DNA from: Halobacterium rubrum
Lineage (GTDB): Archaea; Halobacteriota; Halobacteria; Halobacteriales; Halobacteriaceae
DNA: 64,000 bases
Assembly: GCF_021729015.1 (NCBI RefSeq)
Contig: NZ_JAJQQZ010000003.1
Location: forward strand, 186,001 to 250,000
Direction: 5' to 3'
Part shown: piece by piece, positions 33,258-41,825 of the stretch
Layout of the letters: every line of letters starts with the position of its first letter
How positions within the stretch are numbered: position 1 is the first letter of the stretch
Position numbers and translations under genes: made by a program
The notes under the pieces: model-generated
Seen by the model: the letters and a program-made list of their open reading frames with translations, nothing else
What the model was told of the DNA's origin: nothing
Database searches by the model: none

Positions 33258-34067
33258 TCAGCGCCCCTGCCAGTCGGGCTCGCGGTCCTCGAGGAAGGCG
33301 TCGATGCCCTCGTCCTTGTCGGCGGTCGCGAACAGGCCCGCGAACAGTTCGGCCTCGTACTCGATGCCGGCGTCGAGGTCCATCCGACTGGCCGCCTTCA
33401 CGGCGTCCTTCCCGCGTTCGAGCGCGAGCGGGCTGTGGTCGGCCATCGACGCCGCCAGCTCCCGGACGGCGTCGTCGAACTCGCTGTCTGCGTGGACGTC
33501 CTCGACGAGGCCGATGTCCTCGGCTTCCCCGGCGTCCACGAGGTCGCCGGTGAGCACGAGCTTCATGGCCTGCCCCTCACCTACCAGCCGGGGGAGTCGC
33601 TGGGTCGCGCCGCCGCCCGGGATGATGCCGAGGTTGATCTCGGGACTGCCGAGTTTCGCGTCCTCGTGGGCGACACGGACGTCGCAGGCCAGCGCGAGTT
33701 CGAGGCCGCCGCCGAGCGCGTGGCCGTTGATGGCCGCGATGACGGGCTGGCGCAGCGACTCGACGGTCTCGTACACCCGGGGGCGTTCGCTCGCCCGGCG
33801 CTGCTCGGCGGCGTCGCGCTCCCGGAGTTCGGTCACGTCCGCGCCGGCGACGAACGCGCCCGACTCGTCGCTGCCGGTCAGCACGGCGACTCGGGCGTCC
33901 TCGCTGTCGTCGACTGCCTCGCAGACCCGCTTCAGCTCGTCGCGGACCTGCGCGTTCAGTGCGTTCCGGGCGTCCGGTCGCTCGATGGTGACGGTGACGA
34001 CGTGTTCGGGGTCGTCCTCGGTCACGGCGACGAACTCGCAGTCGGCTGCGGTCTCGGAGACGGTCAC
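33258..34067 (-). CDS. Enoyl-CoA hydratase/isomerase (crotonase family)
   Basis: This 269-residue crotonase-fold enzyme has RPDARNALNAQVRDEL, the oxyanion-hole segment GAFVAGADVTEL, NGHALGGGLELALACDVRVA, and GIIPGGGATQRLPRLVG, with both catalytic glutamates apparently in place (PEINLGIIPGGG and the segment before it). It should hydrate trans-2-enoyl-CoA. The start overlaps the stop of the 3-hydroxyacyl-CoA dehydrogenase gene by four bases (ATGA). The pair performs consecutive beta-oxidation steps and could also serve as PaaF/PaaH-like enzymes for the phenylacetate route at 56-59 kb, which is inference. Confidence 0.92.
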   Translation of the reverse strand: MTVSETAADCEFVAVTEDDPEHVVTVTIERPDARNALNAQVRDELKRVCEAVDDSEDARVAVLTGSDESGAFVAGADVTELRERDAAEQRRASERPRVYETVESLRQPVIAAINGHALGGGLELALACDVRVAHEDAKLGSPEINLGIIPGGGATQRLPRLVGEGQAMKLVLTGDLVDAGEAEDIGLVEDVHADSEFDDAVRELAASMADHSPLALERGKDAVKAASRMDLDAGIEYEAELFAGLFATADKDEGIDAFLEDREPDWQGR

Positions 34068-34933
34068 TCCGACACCCCCACGATTTCGCCGTCCGCCCAG
34101 ACGTAGAACCCCTCGCCGGTCTTCTGCCCGAGCTTGCCCGCGCGGATCTTCCGCTTGAGAATCTGGGGCGGCCGGAAGCGCTCACCGAGCTCCTCCCGGA
34201 GGTGTTCGAGGATGTCCAGTCGCACGTCCAGCCCGACGACGTCCCCGAGCTCGATGGGGCCCATCGGGTGGTTGTACCCGAGTTCCATCGACTGGTCGAC
34301 GTCCCGGGGGCTGGCGACGCCCTCCTGGACCATCCGCATCGCCTCGACGCCGAGGGCGACGCCGAGCCGCGAGGACGCGAAGCCCGGCGAGTCCGCCACC
34401 TCGATGGGCGTCTTCCCGACGTCCTCGACGAACTCGGTGGCGAACGCCAGCGTCTCCTCGCTCGTCTGCTCGGCGACGACCACCTCGACCAGCCCCATGA
34501 TGTGGACGGGGTTGAAGAAGTGCAGGCCGACGAACTGCCCGGGCGCGTCGAGGGCGGCCGCAATCTCCGTGACCGGGAGGCTGGACGTGTTCGACGCGAC
34601 GACGGCGCCGTCCGGCGCCACCTCCTCTGCCTCTCCGAGCACGTCCTGTTTCAGTTCGACGTCCTCGGGGACCGCCTCCACGACGAGGCCGGCGCCGTCG
34701 ACGGCAGCGGCGAGGTCGGTCGTGCCCTCGATGCGGTTCAGCGTGGCCTCGCGCTCCTCGGGGGTGACTTTGTCTCGTTCGACCCCGCCCCGGAGGTTCT
34801 CGTCGACCGATTCGACGCCCGCCGCGACTCGCTCCTCGTCGACGTCCCGGAGCGCGACGTCGTGGCCCGCCATCGCCGCCACCTGGGCGATGCCGTGGCC
34901 CATCGTCCCCGCGCCGAGTACGGCTACGTGCAT
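34064..34933 (-). CDS. 3-Hydroxyacyl-CoA dehydrogenase
   Basis: This 289-residue NAD-dependent enzyme oxidises 3-hydroxyacyl-CoA. The Rossmann motif VAVLGAGTMGHGIAQVAAMAG begins at residue 3. The conserved VASNTSSLPVTEIA and the catalytic HFFNPVHIMGLVEVV follow, and the C-terminal helical domain contains the GYNHPMGPIELGDVVGLD signature. The length is that of the short single-function form. The ATG at 34933 sits at the Rossmann motif; an open frame upstream is low-complexity. It is coupled to the enoyl-CoA hydratase gene by overlap. Confidence 0.94.
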   Translation of the reverse strand: MHVAVLGAGTMGHGIAQVAAMAGHDVALRDVDEERVAAGVESVDENLRGGVERDKVTPEEREATLNRIEGTTDLAAAVDGAGLVVEAVPEDVELKQDVLGEAEEVAPDGAVVASNTSSLPVTEIAAALDAPGQFVGLHFFNPVHIMGLVEVVVAEQTSEETLAFATEFVEDVGKTPIEVADSPGFASSRLGVALGVEAMRMVQEGVASPRDVDQSMELGYNHPMGPIELGDVVGLDVRLDILEHLREELGERFRPPQILKRKIRAGKLGQKTGEGFYVWADGEIVGVSE

Positions 34934-34973
34934 GCTCCGGGGTACTGCACCCCCGCTCAAAAAGGTGGACCCG

Positions 34974-35093
34974 TCACGCGAGCGCGCCGAGGACCTCCCC
35001 ACACGTCGGACACGCTGGCTCGTCATCGGTGCTCGCGACCGAATCGGACTGCCCCGTCCAGCCGCAGGCGGGACACAGCACTGGCTCAGACAT
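34974..35093 (-). CDS. Very small zinc-ribbon protein (39 aa)
   Basis: This 39-residue protein consists of a single zinc ribbon, with CPAC near residue 7 and CPTC near residue 28 (PVLCPACGWTG and EPACPTCGEVL). Haloarchaea encode many such micro-proteins, several of which affect growth or stress responses; this one is unassigned. The ATG at 35093 gives a minimal complete ribbon. It is divergent to the small gene at 35184 and lies 40 bases before the dehydrogenase start on the same strand. Confidence 0.7.
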   Translation of the reverse strand: MSEPVLCPACGWTGQSDSVASTDDEPACPTCGEVLGALA

Positions 35094-35183
35094 TCCGTCT
35101 TGACGTCCGAACGCCGGCCCGAAAAGTGTGGTGCAGCGTCGCACGCCCCGAAGGGATTTGCCGGTCCCGGCGGAACACTCGGT

Positions 35184-35408
35184 ATGGTCGTCTCCACCGA
35201 GTCCGTCTGGGACCAGGCAGTCGAGGACGCACTGGAGGGGTTCGTCCGCGAGTACGAGTCGGCGGTCGTCTACGGCGACCGCGAGGGCGATGTCGTGCTC
35301 CACCAGGGCCCGGTGCGCCTGCTGGCGAACGGCTGGCTCGCGGTTCCGAGCGGCCGCCTGCTCTCCCCGGACGCCGTCCACCATGTCGACCCCGCACCAG
35401 CCGAGTAA
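35184..35408 (+). CDS. Small acidic protein of unknown function
   Basis: This 74-residue cytoplasmic protein has an amphipathic N-terminal helix (SVWDQAVEDALEGFVREYE) followed by short beta strands (AVVYGDREGDVVLHQGPVRLLANGWLAVPSGRLLSPDAV). It is recognisable only as a haloarchaeal small protein. It begins at ATG 35184, the first start after the divergent promoter region with the zinc-ribbon gene. Confidence 0.65.
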   Translation: MVVSTESVWDQAVEDALEGFVREYESAVVYGDREGDVVLHQGPVRLLANGWLAVPSGRLLSPDAVHHVDPAPAE

Positions 35409-35445
35409 CGCAGGGTTCGAGTACCAGCGGGCCATCCAGCCGACG

Positions 35446-35658
35446 ATGCCCGACGCCGAGCCCGCGACGGCCGACACCCGATTCTCCCCGCAGCGCGCCC
35501 TCGACTGGCTGCGCGCCCGCCTCGTCCCACGGATGGCGGCCAGCGACCGGGTGTCCGACGAACTCGCCGCGCTCGTCGAGGAACTGCTGCGAGCGGACCG
35601 CGACCCCGACCGGGCGACCGAGAAGCTCGACGACTGGGTCGACTCGCGGAAGGGGTAG
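35446..35658 (+). CDS. Small helical protein of unknown function
   Basis: This 70-residue, mostly helical protein (RFSPQRALDWLRARLVP and SDELAALVEELLRADRDPD) has no motif I can assign. The ATG at 35446 is preferred. An ATG at 35383 would overlap the preceding gene by 26 bases and add a less typical start. It precedes the toxin-antitoxin pair but has its own stop 54 bases before, and a separate promoter box lies between. Confidence 0.55.
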   Translation: MPDAEPATADTRFSPQRALDWLRARLVPRMAASDRVSDELAALVEELLRADRDPDRATEKLDDWVDSRKG

Positions 35659-35680
35659 TTGTGGCCAACAGTCGGACACG

Positions 35681-35690
35681 AATTTAAGAG
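35681..35690 (+). promoter_or_regulatory. TATA-like promoter of the toxin-antitoxin pair
   Basis: AATTTAAGAG lies about 27 bases before the antitoxin ATG at 35713, the spacing expected for a haloarchaeal leaderless transcript. Confidence 0.55.
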
Positions 35691-35712
35691 TGGGGGCGCC
35701 CAAGCCGGAGGT

Positions 35713-35964
35713 ATGGCTGCGGACATCTCTGACCGGGTTCGGGAGATTGCGGAGGCCCGCGACCTCCCCGAGTCCGAGGTCTTCGAGCGCGCGCTCGAAC
35801 ACGGACTGGAGCAACTCTGGGAGGACCTCGTGCTCGCACGCTACCTCGACGGAGAACTGGACCGGGAGGAAGCAGTCAGCCGGGTCGGCCGGACGAAGGT
35901 CGAGCGAGCCGAACGAGAGTGCGAAGCGGTTGAGGCGGACGTGGACTGGGGCCAGGACGCGTGA
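35713..35964 (+). CDS. VapB-like antitoxin
   Basis: This 83-residue acidic helical protein (ISDRVREIAEARDLPESEVFERALEHGLEQLWEDLV) is of the kind that precedes DUF3368 PIN toxins in archaea. The N-terminal part would dimerise and bind DNA or the toxin, and the C-terminal charged tail would block the nuclease. The ATG at 35713 sits 27 bases after a TATA-like box. The stop overlaps the toxin start by four bases, typical of toxin-antitoxin operons. The assignment rests on arrangement and composition. Confidence 0.7.
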   Translation: MAADISDRVREIAEARDLPESEVFERALEHGLEQLWEDLVLARYLDGELDREEAVSRVGRTKVERAERECEAVEADVDWGQDA

Positions 35965-36434
35965 CGACGGTAGCCGTCTCAGACGCGGGCCCACTCATTC
36001 ACCTCGCGGAAATCGGCTCGCTCGAGCTGCTCGACGCGTTCGACACGCTGCTTGTTCCGGAAGTCGTCCACGACGAAGTCGAAGTCGGAGGGCTTCCGGA
36101 TGGGCTATCGGAAGTCGCCGACAAGGTCGTGGCTGCTGACGGTGGCGATACCGGTGTCGGGGGCGAACTCGACGCAGGGGAGCGAGCCGCGATTTCGGTC
36201 GCTCGGGGGCGTGAACTCGTCCTTCTGACAGACGACCTCGCCGCCCGGGAAGTGGCGTCGGAGGCTGGCATTGACGTGCACGGTTCCATCGGCGTAATCG
36301 CCCTCGGGTACAGCCGTGGGTTGCTCGACAGAGACGAGGCGGCGTCCCGGATGCGCGCGCTCCAGCGGGAGACCAGTCTGTTCGTCACCGAGGCGGTGGT
36401 AGAGCGTGGCATCCGGCTGCTGGACGAGCGATAG
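35961..36434 (+). CDS. PIN-domain ribonuclease toxin, DUF3368/VapC-like
   Basis: This 157-residue PIN-fold nuclease has the N-terminal VSDAGPLIHLAEIGSLELL with the first catalytic Asp and a Ser/Pro-Leu pattern. LDAGERAAISVARG supplies the central Glu, and LVLLTDDLAAREVASEAG supplies the acidic pair near the C-terminus, followed by GSIGVIALGYSRGLLD. Such toxins cut RNA and stop growth until neutralised. The GTG start at 35961 overlaps the antitoxin stop (GTGA). No other mobile genes lie next to the pair. Confidence 0.85.
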   Translation: MTTVAVSDAGPLIHLAEIGSLELLDAFDTLLVPEVVHDEVEVGGLPDGLSEVADKVVAADGGDTGVGGELDAGERAAISVARGRELVLLTDDLAAREVASEAGIDVHGSIGVIALGYSRGLLDRDEAASRMRALQRETSLFVTEAVVERGIRLLDER

Positions 36435-36497
36435 AACGGGGCAGCCGACGGAGCGACGAGAATCTCGACAACTGTGCTGAGATGGAGAGCTCGCCCC

Positions 36498-37793
36498 TCA
36501 GAGTTCGGCGGCGAACTCCCGCGCTCGCTCCCGCACCTGCTCGGCGTCCATCCGGACGTGCTCGCCGTCCCGGTAGAGCACGTCGCCGTCGACCATCGTC
36601 AGGGTCACGTCGTCGCCGTGGGCGGCGTAGACGAGGTGCGAGTAGGGGTCGTGGATGGGCGTCGAGCGCGCGTTCTCCGTGGTGAGCCCGACGAGGTCGG
36701 CCGTCCAGCCCTCTCGGATGCGGCCGACGTCGTCGAAGCCCGCCGCCTTCGCGCCGTTCCGGGTCGCCATCTCGAAGACGGTGCGGGCCGCCAGCGCCGT
36801 CGGGTCCAGTTCTTCGACCTTCCCGAGCAGGCTCGCCTGACGCATCTCGGTGAAGGCGTCGAGGGTGTTGTTGCAGGGCGGGCCGTCGTTGCCGAGCGCG
36901 ACGTTGATTCCCCGGCCGAGGTAGTCCTCGACGGGCGCCACGCCGGACGCGAGCTTCATGTTCGACGACGGGCAGTGCGTGACGTGTGTCCCGGTCTCGG
37001 CGAGCAGTTCGCGCTCGGTCTCGTCCGTCCACACGCAGTGCGCGAGCACCACGTCCTCGCCGGTGAGGCCGACCTCGTCCAGCCAGTGGATGTTGCGCTT
37101 GCCGGTCTCCGCCTCGACGGTCTCGATCTCGCCCTGGTTCTCGCTGGCGTGCGTGTGAATCCGGACGTCGTACTCGTCGGCGAGCTCGCGGCAGCCCCGC
37201 AGGCACGCCTCGGTGCAGGAGACGGCGAACCGCGGCGTGACGGCGTACTGGATGCGGCCGTCGCGGGCGCCGTCCCACTCCCGGATGAGCGCCTCCGTCT
37301 CGCCGAGCGCGTCGTCGGTGTCCTCCAGCAAGCCCTCGGGCGAGTCCTTGTCCATGAGGACCTTCCCGAGGCGGGCGCGCACGCCGCTGTCGGCCGCCGC
37401 CGCGAACGCCTCGCCGGCGTGGTCGACCGAGAGGTGGTCGACGACGCCGGTCGTCCCGGACTCCACGAACTCCAGGTACGCGAGGTCGGCTGCCGCCCGC
37501 ATCTCCTCGGCGCCCATCGAGGCCTCCATCGGGAGCACGTGGTCGAACAGCCAGTCCAGCAGCTCCTGGTCGTCGGCGATGCCCCGGCCGAGGCTCTGCA
37601 CCGAGTGGACGTGTGCGCCCACCAGCCCCGGCGCGAGCACGTCCACGTCGATTCGCTCGTGGTCGGGGTAGGCGTCGGCCAGCTCCTCGCGGTCGCCGAC
37701 CGCCGCGACCCGGTCGCCCTCGACGACCACGGCCCCGTCGTGGAGCACGCTGTCGGCGTCCCGGACCACGGTGTCGGCGCGCAGTAGCGTCAT
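36498..37793 (-). CDS. Amidohydrolase, 5'-deoxyadenosine/methylthioadenosine deaminase type
   Basis: This 431-residue TIM-barrel metal hydrolase has PGLVGAHVHSVQSLGRG with the first two metal His, HTHASENQGEIE, VLAHCVWTD with the third His, THCPSSNMKLASG, and ALGNDGPPCNN with the catalytic Asp. These are the motifs of MtaD/DadD/SAH deaminases, which remove the amino group from adenosine-type by-products of SAM enzymes. The short beta sandwich is split over both ends. Exact substrate preference cannot be read. The gene stands alone, converging on the toxin gene. Confidence 0.88.
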   Translation of the reverse strand: MTLLRADTVVRDADSVLHDGAVVVEGDRVAAVGDREELADAYPDHERIDVDVLAPGLVGAHVHSVQSLGRGIADDQELLDWLFDHVLPMEASMGAEEMRAAADLAYLEFVESGTTGVVDHLSVDHAGEAFAAAADSGVRARLGKVLMDKDSPEGLLEDTDDALGETEALIREWDGARDGRIQYAVTPRFAVSCTEACLRGCRELADEYDVRIHTHASENQGEIETVEAETGKRNIHWLDEVGLTGEDVVLAHCVWTDETERELLAETGTHVTHCPSSNMKLASGVAPVEDYLGRGINVALGNDGPPCNNTLDAFTEMRQASLLGKVEELDPTALAARTVFEMATRNGAKAAGFDDVGRIREGWTADLVGLTTENARSTPIHDPYSHLVYAAHGDDVTLTMVDGDVLYRDGEHVRMDAEQVRERAREFAAEL

Positions 37794-37858
37794 TCCCTCA
37801 CTCCGTACGGCGTCGACCCCTCTAAGGGGTTGCGGTCCAGCCGGCGGCCCTGCCGCCG

Positions 37859-39295
37859 TCAGCGCCGCCGGGCGTCGGCCGGCAGCCCCTTCGCGCCGTA
37901 CCGCCGGACGCCCTCCTGGTCGTACAGCACCCGGGGTACCGCGACCACTTCGTCCCGGATTCCGGGAGTGTCGTCGTCGCCGGCGAGCACGACCTGCAGG
38001 GGGACGCTGACCTCGCGGTCGCCGCCCCCCTGCGCGCCGAAGGCGACGATAGCGCTCGCGTACTCGCCGCTGCGAGCCTGCTGGGCCGCGAACTCGGGCG
38101 GCGCACCGCCCTGCGAGATGGTCGTCGCGGTCTCGACGACTCCCCGCCGGCGGAGCGGTGCGTCCTCGTACCCGTCGGTCGCACTGCAGTCGGGACAGGC
38201 GCCCTCGGGGGGGAACTGGAGCGCGCCACAGGCCCGGCAGCGACCGGCGACGAGCCGCTGTCGCGCAGCGAGCGTCCGCCGGTACGAGGGAACGCTGACG
38301 TACGCGCCACCGCCCGCTGGCGTCCCCGAGTCGAAGTCCCCGCGACGGCGCCGGGCGGCCGCGAACGACAGCGTCTGGTCGCTGCCGAGCGCCGCCCGGA
38401 CCGGGACGTCGCGCTCGCAGACGAGCCGGAACGCGTGGCTCGCAGCGCCGCTGCCGTAGGTCGCCAGCAGGACCTCGTCAGTGTCGTCCTCGCGGAGGGC
38501 GTCGGCGAGCCCGAGGAACGCGCTCGCCGCCCCGGCGTCGCCGACGCCCTCGACGACGCTGCCGGCTGCCACTGCCTCGGGGTTCACGCCGAGTGCGCCC
38601 GCCGAGCGGTACGGCAGGTCGCCGTCCGGCGCCTGGAGCGCGGCCGCGTCGACGCCCGAGACGTCGAGTTCGCCGACCGCTCCCGCCAGCGTCTCCCGGT
38701 AGGCCTGCCGGTCGTAGCTCGTGACGTCGAGGCCGGTCGTCTCGGTCTGGCCGCGCTCCCGGAACCTGGTCCCCGGGTACGTCGCGGTCTGGCTGGCCCG
38801 ACCCGCGACCCGACCGGGGCCGTCTCGGGCGACGACGAGTGCTCCGGCGCCCGCGCCTGCGGCGTGTCCGAGCGCCTCGTCGTCGGCGCCCTGGGGCGCG
38901 TCGCTGGCGACGACGAGCACGGTGTCGGCCCCGCCGCCGCCGTCCAGCGCCGCTGCGAGCGCGGCGCCGCCGGCGTCAGTGCTGCCGCCGAACTGCGCGC
39001 TCGCCACGTTCTCTGGGAGTCCGAGCAGGCTCCGAAGTCGGCCCGTGCCCGCCTCCTCGTCGTACGGCAGGGACGTCGACGCGAGGTGGAGCGCGTCGAC
39101 GGCGTCGGGGTCGACGCCCGCCGCGTCGAGTGCCCGCTGGGCGGCCTCGGCAGCCATCGTGAGCGCGTCCTCGTCGGCGTCCGGGACCGCGACCGCCTCG
39201 ACGCCGCGGGCGTGGAACTGACCGAGCGCATCCGCGACTGCGTCGCCGGCGAGCCGGAACCGCGGCGTGTACGCCCCGACGCCCGCGACCCTCAT
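37859..39295 (-). CDS. Thiolase-fold HMG-CoA-synthase-like protein fused to a zinc-ribbon/OB domain
   Basis: This 478-residue protein starts like archaeal HMG-CoA synthase (VAGVGAYTPRFRL) and has two thiolase-type halves to about residue 330. The region of the active-site cysteine (about 95-112, ASAQFGGSTDAGGAAL) contains no Cys, so acyl-enzyme chemistry looks impossible. The C-terminal part carries a rubredoxin-like ribbon (CRACGALQFPPEGACPDC) and an OB domain (DUF35). In the known archaeal thiolase/HMGS complex, DUF35 is a separate scaffold subunit. It overlaps the thiolase gene by four bases, so it is probably the non-catalytic, CoA-binding partner. Confidence 0.82.
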   Translation of the reverse strand: MRVAGVGAYTPRFRLAGDAVADALGQFHARGVEAVAVPDADEDALTMAAEAAQRALDAAGVDPDAVDALHLASTSLPYDEEAGTGRLRSLLGLPENVASAQFGGSTDAGGAALAAALDGGGGADTVLVVASDAPQGADDEALGHAAGAGAGALVVARDGPGRVAGRASQTATYPGTRFRERGQTETTGLDVTSYDRQAYRETLAGAVGELDVSGVDAAALQAPDGDLPYRSAGALGVNPEAVAAGSVVEGVGDAGAASAFLGLADALREDDTDEVLLATYGSGAASHAFRLVCERDVPVRAALGSDQTLSFAAARRRRGDFDSGTPAGGGAYVSVPSYRRTLAARQRLVAGRCRACGALQFPPEGACPDCSATDGYEDAPLRRRGVVETATTISQGGAPPEFAAQQARSGEYASAIVAFGAQGGGDREVSVPLQVVLAGDDDTPGIRDEVVAVPRVLYDQEGVRRYGAKGLPADARRR

Positions 39296-40470
39296 CGCTG
39301 CCCCTCCGAACGCGGGGCCGCCAGAATCGTCACGACCGCCGCGCCGCCGCTGCCGCCGACGTTGTGCGCGAGCCCGACGTCCGGGTCGTCGAGCTGTCGG
39401 TCGCCCGCCCGCCCAGTAAGCTGGGTCCAGAGTTCGACAATCTGGCCGGCGCCGGTCGCACCGATGGGATGCCCCTTCGACTTGAGGCCGCCCGAGACGT
39501 TGACGGGCAGGTCGCCGTCCCGGTCGGTGACGCCCTCGCGGAGCAGCTCTGGGGCCTCGCCGCGCCCGCAGAACCCGAGGTCCTCGTACGCGAGCAGCTC
39601 GGCGATGGCGAAGCAGTCGTGGACCTCGGCGAAGTCGACGTCGTCGGGGCCGACACCCGCCATCTCGTAGGCCGCCTCGGCGGCGCGCTCGCTGGCCGGA
39701 ATCGCGGTGTACGTGTCGCGCTCGAACAGGCCGACGCGGTCGCTGGCGGCGCCGACGCCTGCGATTCTCGCGGCGTCCAGCTCACTCTCGGCGACCACGT
39801 CCTCGCTGGCGACGAGCACTGCGGCCGCGCCGTCGGTGGTGGGACAGCAGTGGTACAGCGTCAGGGGGTCGGCGACCGTCGCGGCCTCGGTGGCGTCCTC
39901 GAGGCTGCACCCGAACTGGAGTTGCGCGTGCGGGTTCTGGCTGCCGTTGGCGTGGTTCTTCACGGCGACCCGTGAGAGGTCCTCGACCGTGGCGTCGTCG
40001 TGCTCGTCGAGGTACGCCCGCGCCATCTGGGCGTACGTTCCCGCGAACGTCGCGCCGGTGAGGCGCTCCCACTCGGTCTCCCCGCTGACGCCGAGCCAGT
40101 ACTTCGTCGCGTCGCCGCTCGCGTCGGTCATCACCTCGTAGCCGCCCGCGAGCACGACGTCCGCCATCCCGGACTTGACCGCCTGTACGGCGTTCCGGAC
40201 GGCGTACCCGCTGGCGGCGCAGGCGTTCTCGACTCGCGTCGTCGGCACCGACAGGCCGGCGTGTTCGGTGACCGCCGGCCCCGACAGCCCGAGCTGGCGG
40301 CCGCCGACCCCGAGCGTACCGACGACCGCCTCGTCGACGTCCTCGCGCGTCAGGCCGTCTGCACTCCCCAGCGCGTGCTCGACGGCAGTGGCGAACAGCG
40401 ACCGGTAGGACTCGTCGGGGAACGACCCGAAGTCGGTCTGGCCCGCCCCGACGACGTACGCGTCTCGCAT
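39292..40470 (-). CDS. Thiolase/acetyl-CoA acetyltransferase family protein
   Basis: This 392-residue thiolase is of the archaeal/SCP-x type. The nucleophile lies in VENACAASG, HDCF supplies the first His, GGLKSKGHPIGATG the second, and HNVGGSGGA the C-terminal loop, where the usual second cysteine is replaced by glycine/serine, as in SCP-x-like thiolases. It condenses or cleaves acyl-CoA. The ATG at 40470 matches the family start MRDAYVVGAGQTDFG. Translational overlap with the DUF35 fusion gene downstream implies a stable complex. Confidence 0.9.
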   Translation of the reverse strand: MRDAYVVGAGQTDFGSFPDESYRSLFATAVEHALGSADGLTREDVDEAVVGTLGVGGRQLGLSGPAVTEHAGLSVPTTRVENACAASGYAVRNAVQAVKSGMADVVLAGGYEVMTDASGDATKYWLGVSGETEWERLTGATFAGTYAQMARAYLDEHDDATVEDLSRVAVKNHANGSQNPHAQLQFGCSLEDATEAATVADPLTLYHCCPTTDGAAAVLVASEDVVAESELDAARIAGVGAASDRVGLFERDTYTAIPASERAAEAAYEMAGVGPDDVDFAEVHDCFAIAELLAYEDLGFCGRGEAPELLREGVTDRDGDLPVNVSGGLKSKGHPIGATGAGQIVELWTQLTGRAGDRQLDDPDVGLAHNVGGSGGAAVVTILAAPRSEGQR

Positions 40471-40579
40471 ACCCGGTGGTTCGCGGCCGCCCCCCATAGT
40501 CGTCGGGGGCTGTCTGCCGGCAGTCGCAGTGCCTGCCGTCAGTCGGTAGTTTCACCCGGCTGGCCGCCAGTGACGGCGT

Positions 40580-40957
40580 ATGACACTCCGTGAGCGCTTC
40601 CGGGCGTACCTCGGGAGCGCGGACTTCGTCGTGTCGGCGACCGCCATCGTCGTCGCGCTGGCCGCCGGTGCCGCCGCCTTCGAACAGCTGTCCGGTGGGT
40701 CCGACGGCTACTTCGTCGTCCTGCTGGCGGGCATCGGCGTGCCCAGCATCTACGAGAACCAGTGGCCGGCCGACCACGACAGCCGCGCCGCAGCGGTCGC
40801 CTGGACGCTCGGCGCGTGCCTCGTCCTGCTGACGACGTACGTCGTCCTGACGACGGCTCTCACCGCCCTCCTCGACGACTTCGTGTCGAGCGCCGTCGCG
40901 TTCGCGACCGCGTGGCTGCTCGGCGTGATGGGTGCACAGCGCTACGGCGACCGCTGA
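40580..40957 (+). CDS. Small multi-pass membrane protein
   Basis: This 125-residue protein has about four helices: 16-34, 43-58, 72-95 and 100-118. A charged loop, ENQWPADHDSRAAAVA, lies between the second and third. No family is recognised. The ATG at 40580 begins a basic amphipathic start (TLRERFRAYLGSADF). It is divergent to the thiolase operon with 109 bases between starts. Confidence 0.7.
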   Translation: MTLRERFRAYLGSADFVVSATAIVVALAAGAAAFEQLSGGSDGYFVVLLAGIGVPSIYENQWPADHDSRAAAVAWTLGACLVLLTTYVVLTTALTALLDDFVSSAVAFATAWLLGVMGAQRYGDR

Positions 40958-41071
40958 CCTCGACGCGCGCTCTTGAAGACCCACAGTATGGTGGGTTCGG
41001 CGGGCTCGACTTGTCCCGCGAACAAATCTGGAGGCCGCACATTACGGGTGGGGTGCCTCGGTCCACATGCA

Positions 41072-41770
41072 ATGGTGTCCAGAAAACCCATCGTGGCGAT
41101 CGCACTGGTCGGTGTCATGCTACTCGCTGCGGTCGGCCCGGCCAGCGCGCACGGCTGGCAGACGACCGTCGAACAGGGACCGATGGAGCTCGGCGTCAGC
41201 AGCTCGCCGGCGACCCCGGTCGGCGGCCTGCAGACGGAGTTCTCGGCCCGCATCGCCGACAACGACGCGGCCGGCGACGAGGACCGCCTCGACTGGGGCG
41301 GCGTGACCAACCAGACGGTGGAGGTCCACATCCGCGGACCGAACGACTTCCACGACCACGTCAAGACTCAGATTCCGGAGGACGACGCACACTTCGAGTG
41401 GACGTACATGTTCCCCGACGAGGGGACGTACACGATGGCAGTGGTGACCGAACTGGAGGGCGAGGAGTACGCCTTCGAGTTCCAGCGGAACGTCTCGCTC
41501 ATCCCGACGGAGGCGAAAGGCGAACGGGTCGAGCACCTCTCCGAGGAGGTCCACGGCGTGAACGAGAACGTCGACTCAGTCGGTGAGGACGTCAGCTCGG
41601 TCCAGACGCAGGTCGACGACCTGCAGACGCAGGTCGACGAGCTCCAGACCGAGCTCGAGGACACCCGGGAGGCGGAGGCGTCGAACTCCGGGTTCCCGGG
41701 CACCGGCATCTCGGCCGCCGTCGTGGCGGTGACGGGCGGGCTGGCGTTCGTCGCGGGCCGGCGGAGCTGA
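41072..41770 (+). CDS. Exported protein with coiled coil and C-terminal anchor, beside halocyanin
   Basis: This 232-residue protein has a signal peptide (1-26, ending GPASAHG), then an Ig/cupredoxin-like beta domain (about 28-150, with FHDHVKTQIPEDDAHFEW). A heptad coiled coil follows (VQTQVDDLQTQVDELQTELE, about 178-200), and then a C-terminal hydrophobic anchor (GTGISAAVVAVTGGLAFVAGRR). The mature N-terminus begins HGW, and a His-rich segment follows, which could bind metal, but this is not established. The halocyanin gene follows after 55 bases on the same strand, so a joint copper or electron-transfer role is plausible. The ATG at 41072 opens the signal peptide. Confidence 0.75.
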   Translation: MVSRKPIVAIALVGVMLLAAVGPASAHGWQTTVEQGPMELGVSSSPATPVGGLQTEFSARIADNDAAGDEDRLDWGGVTNQTVEVHIRGPNDFHDHVKTQIPEDDAHFEWTYMFPDEGTYTMAVVTELEGEEYAFEFQRNVSLIPTEAKGERVEHLSEEVHGVNENVDSVGEDVSSVQTQVDDLQTQVDELQTELEDTREAEASNSGFPGTGISAAVVAVTGGLAFVAGRRS

Positions 41771-41825
41771 CGGCCGCGCGAGAGACGCCCCGCACGACCA
41801 ACACCTCACTTCGTTTCCGTACCCA

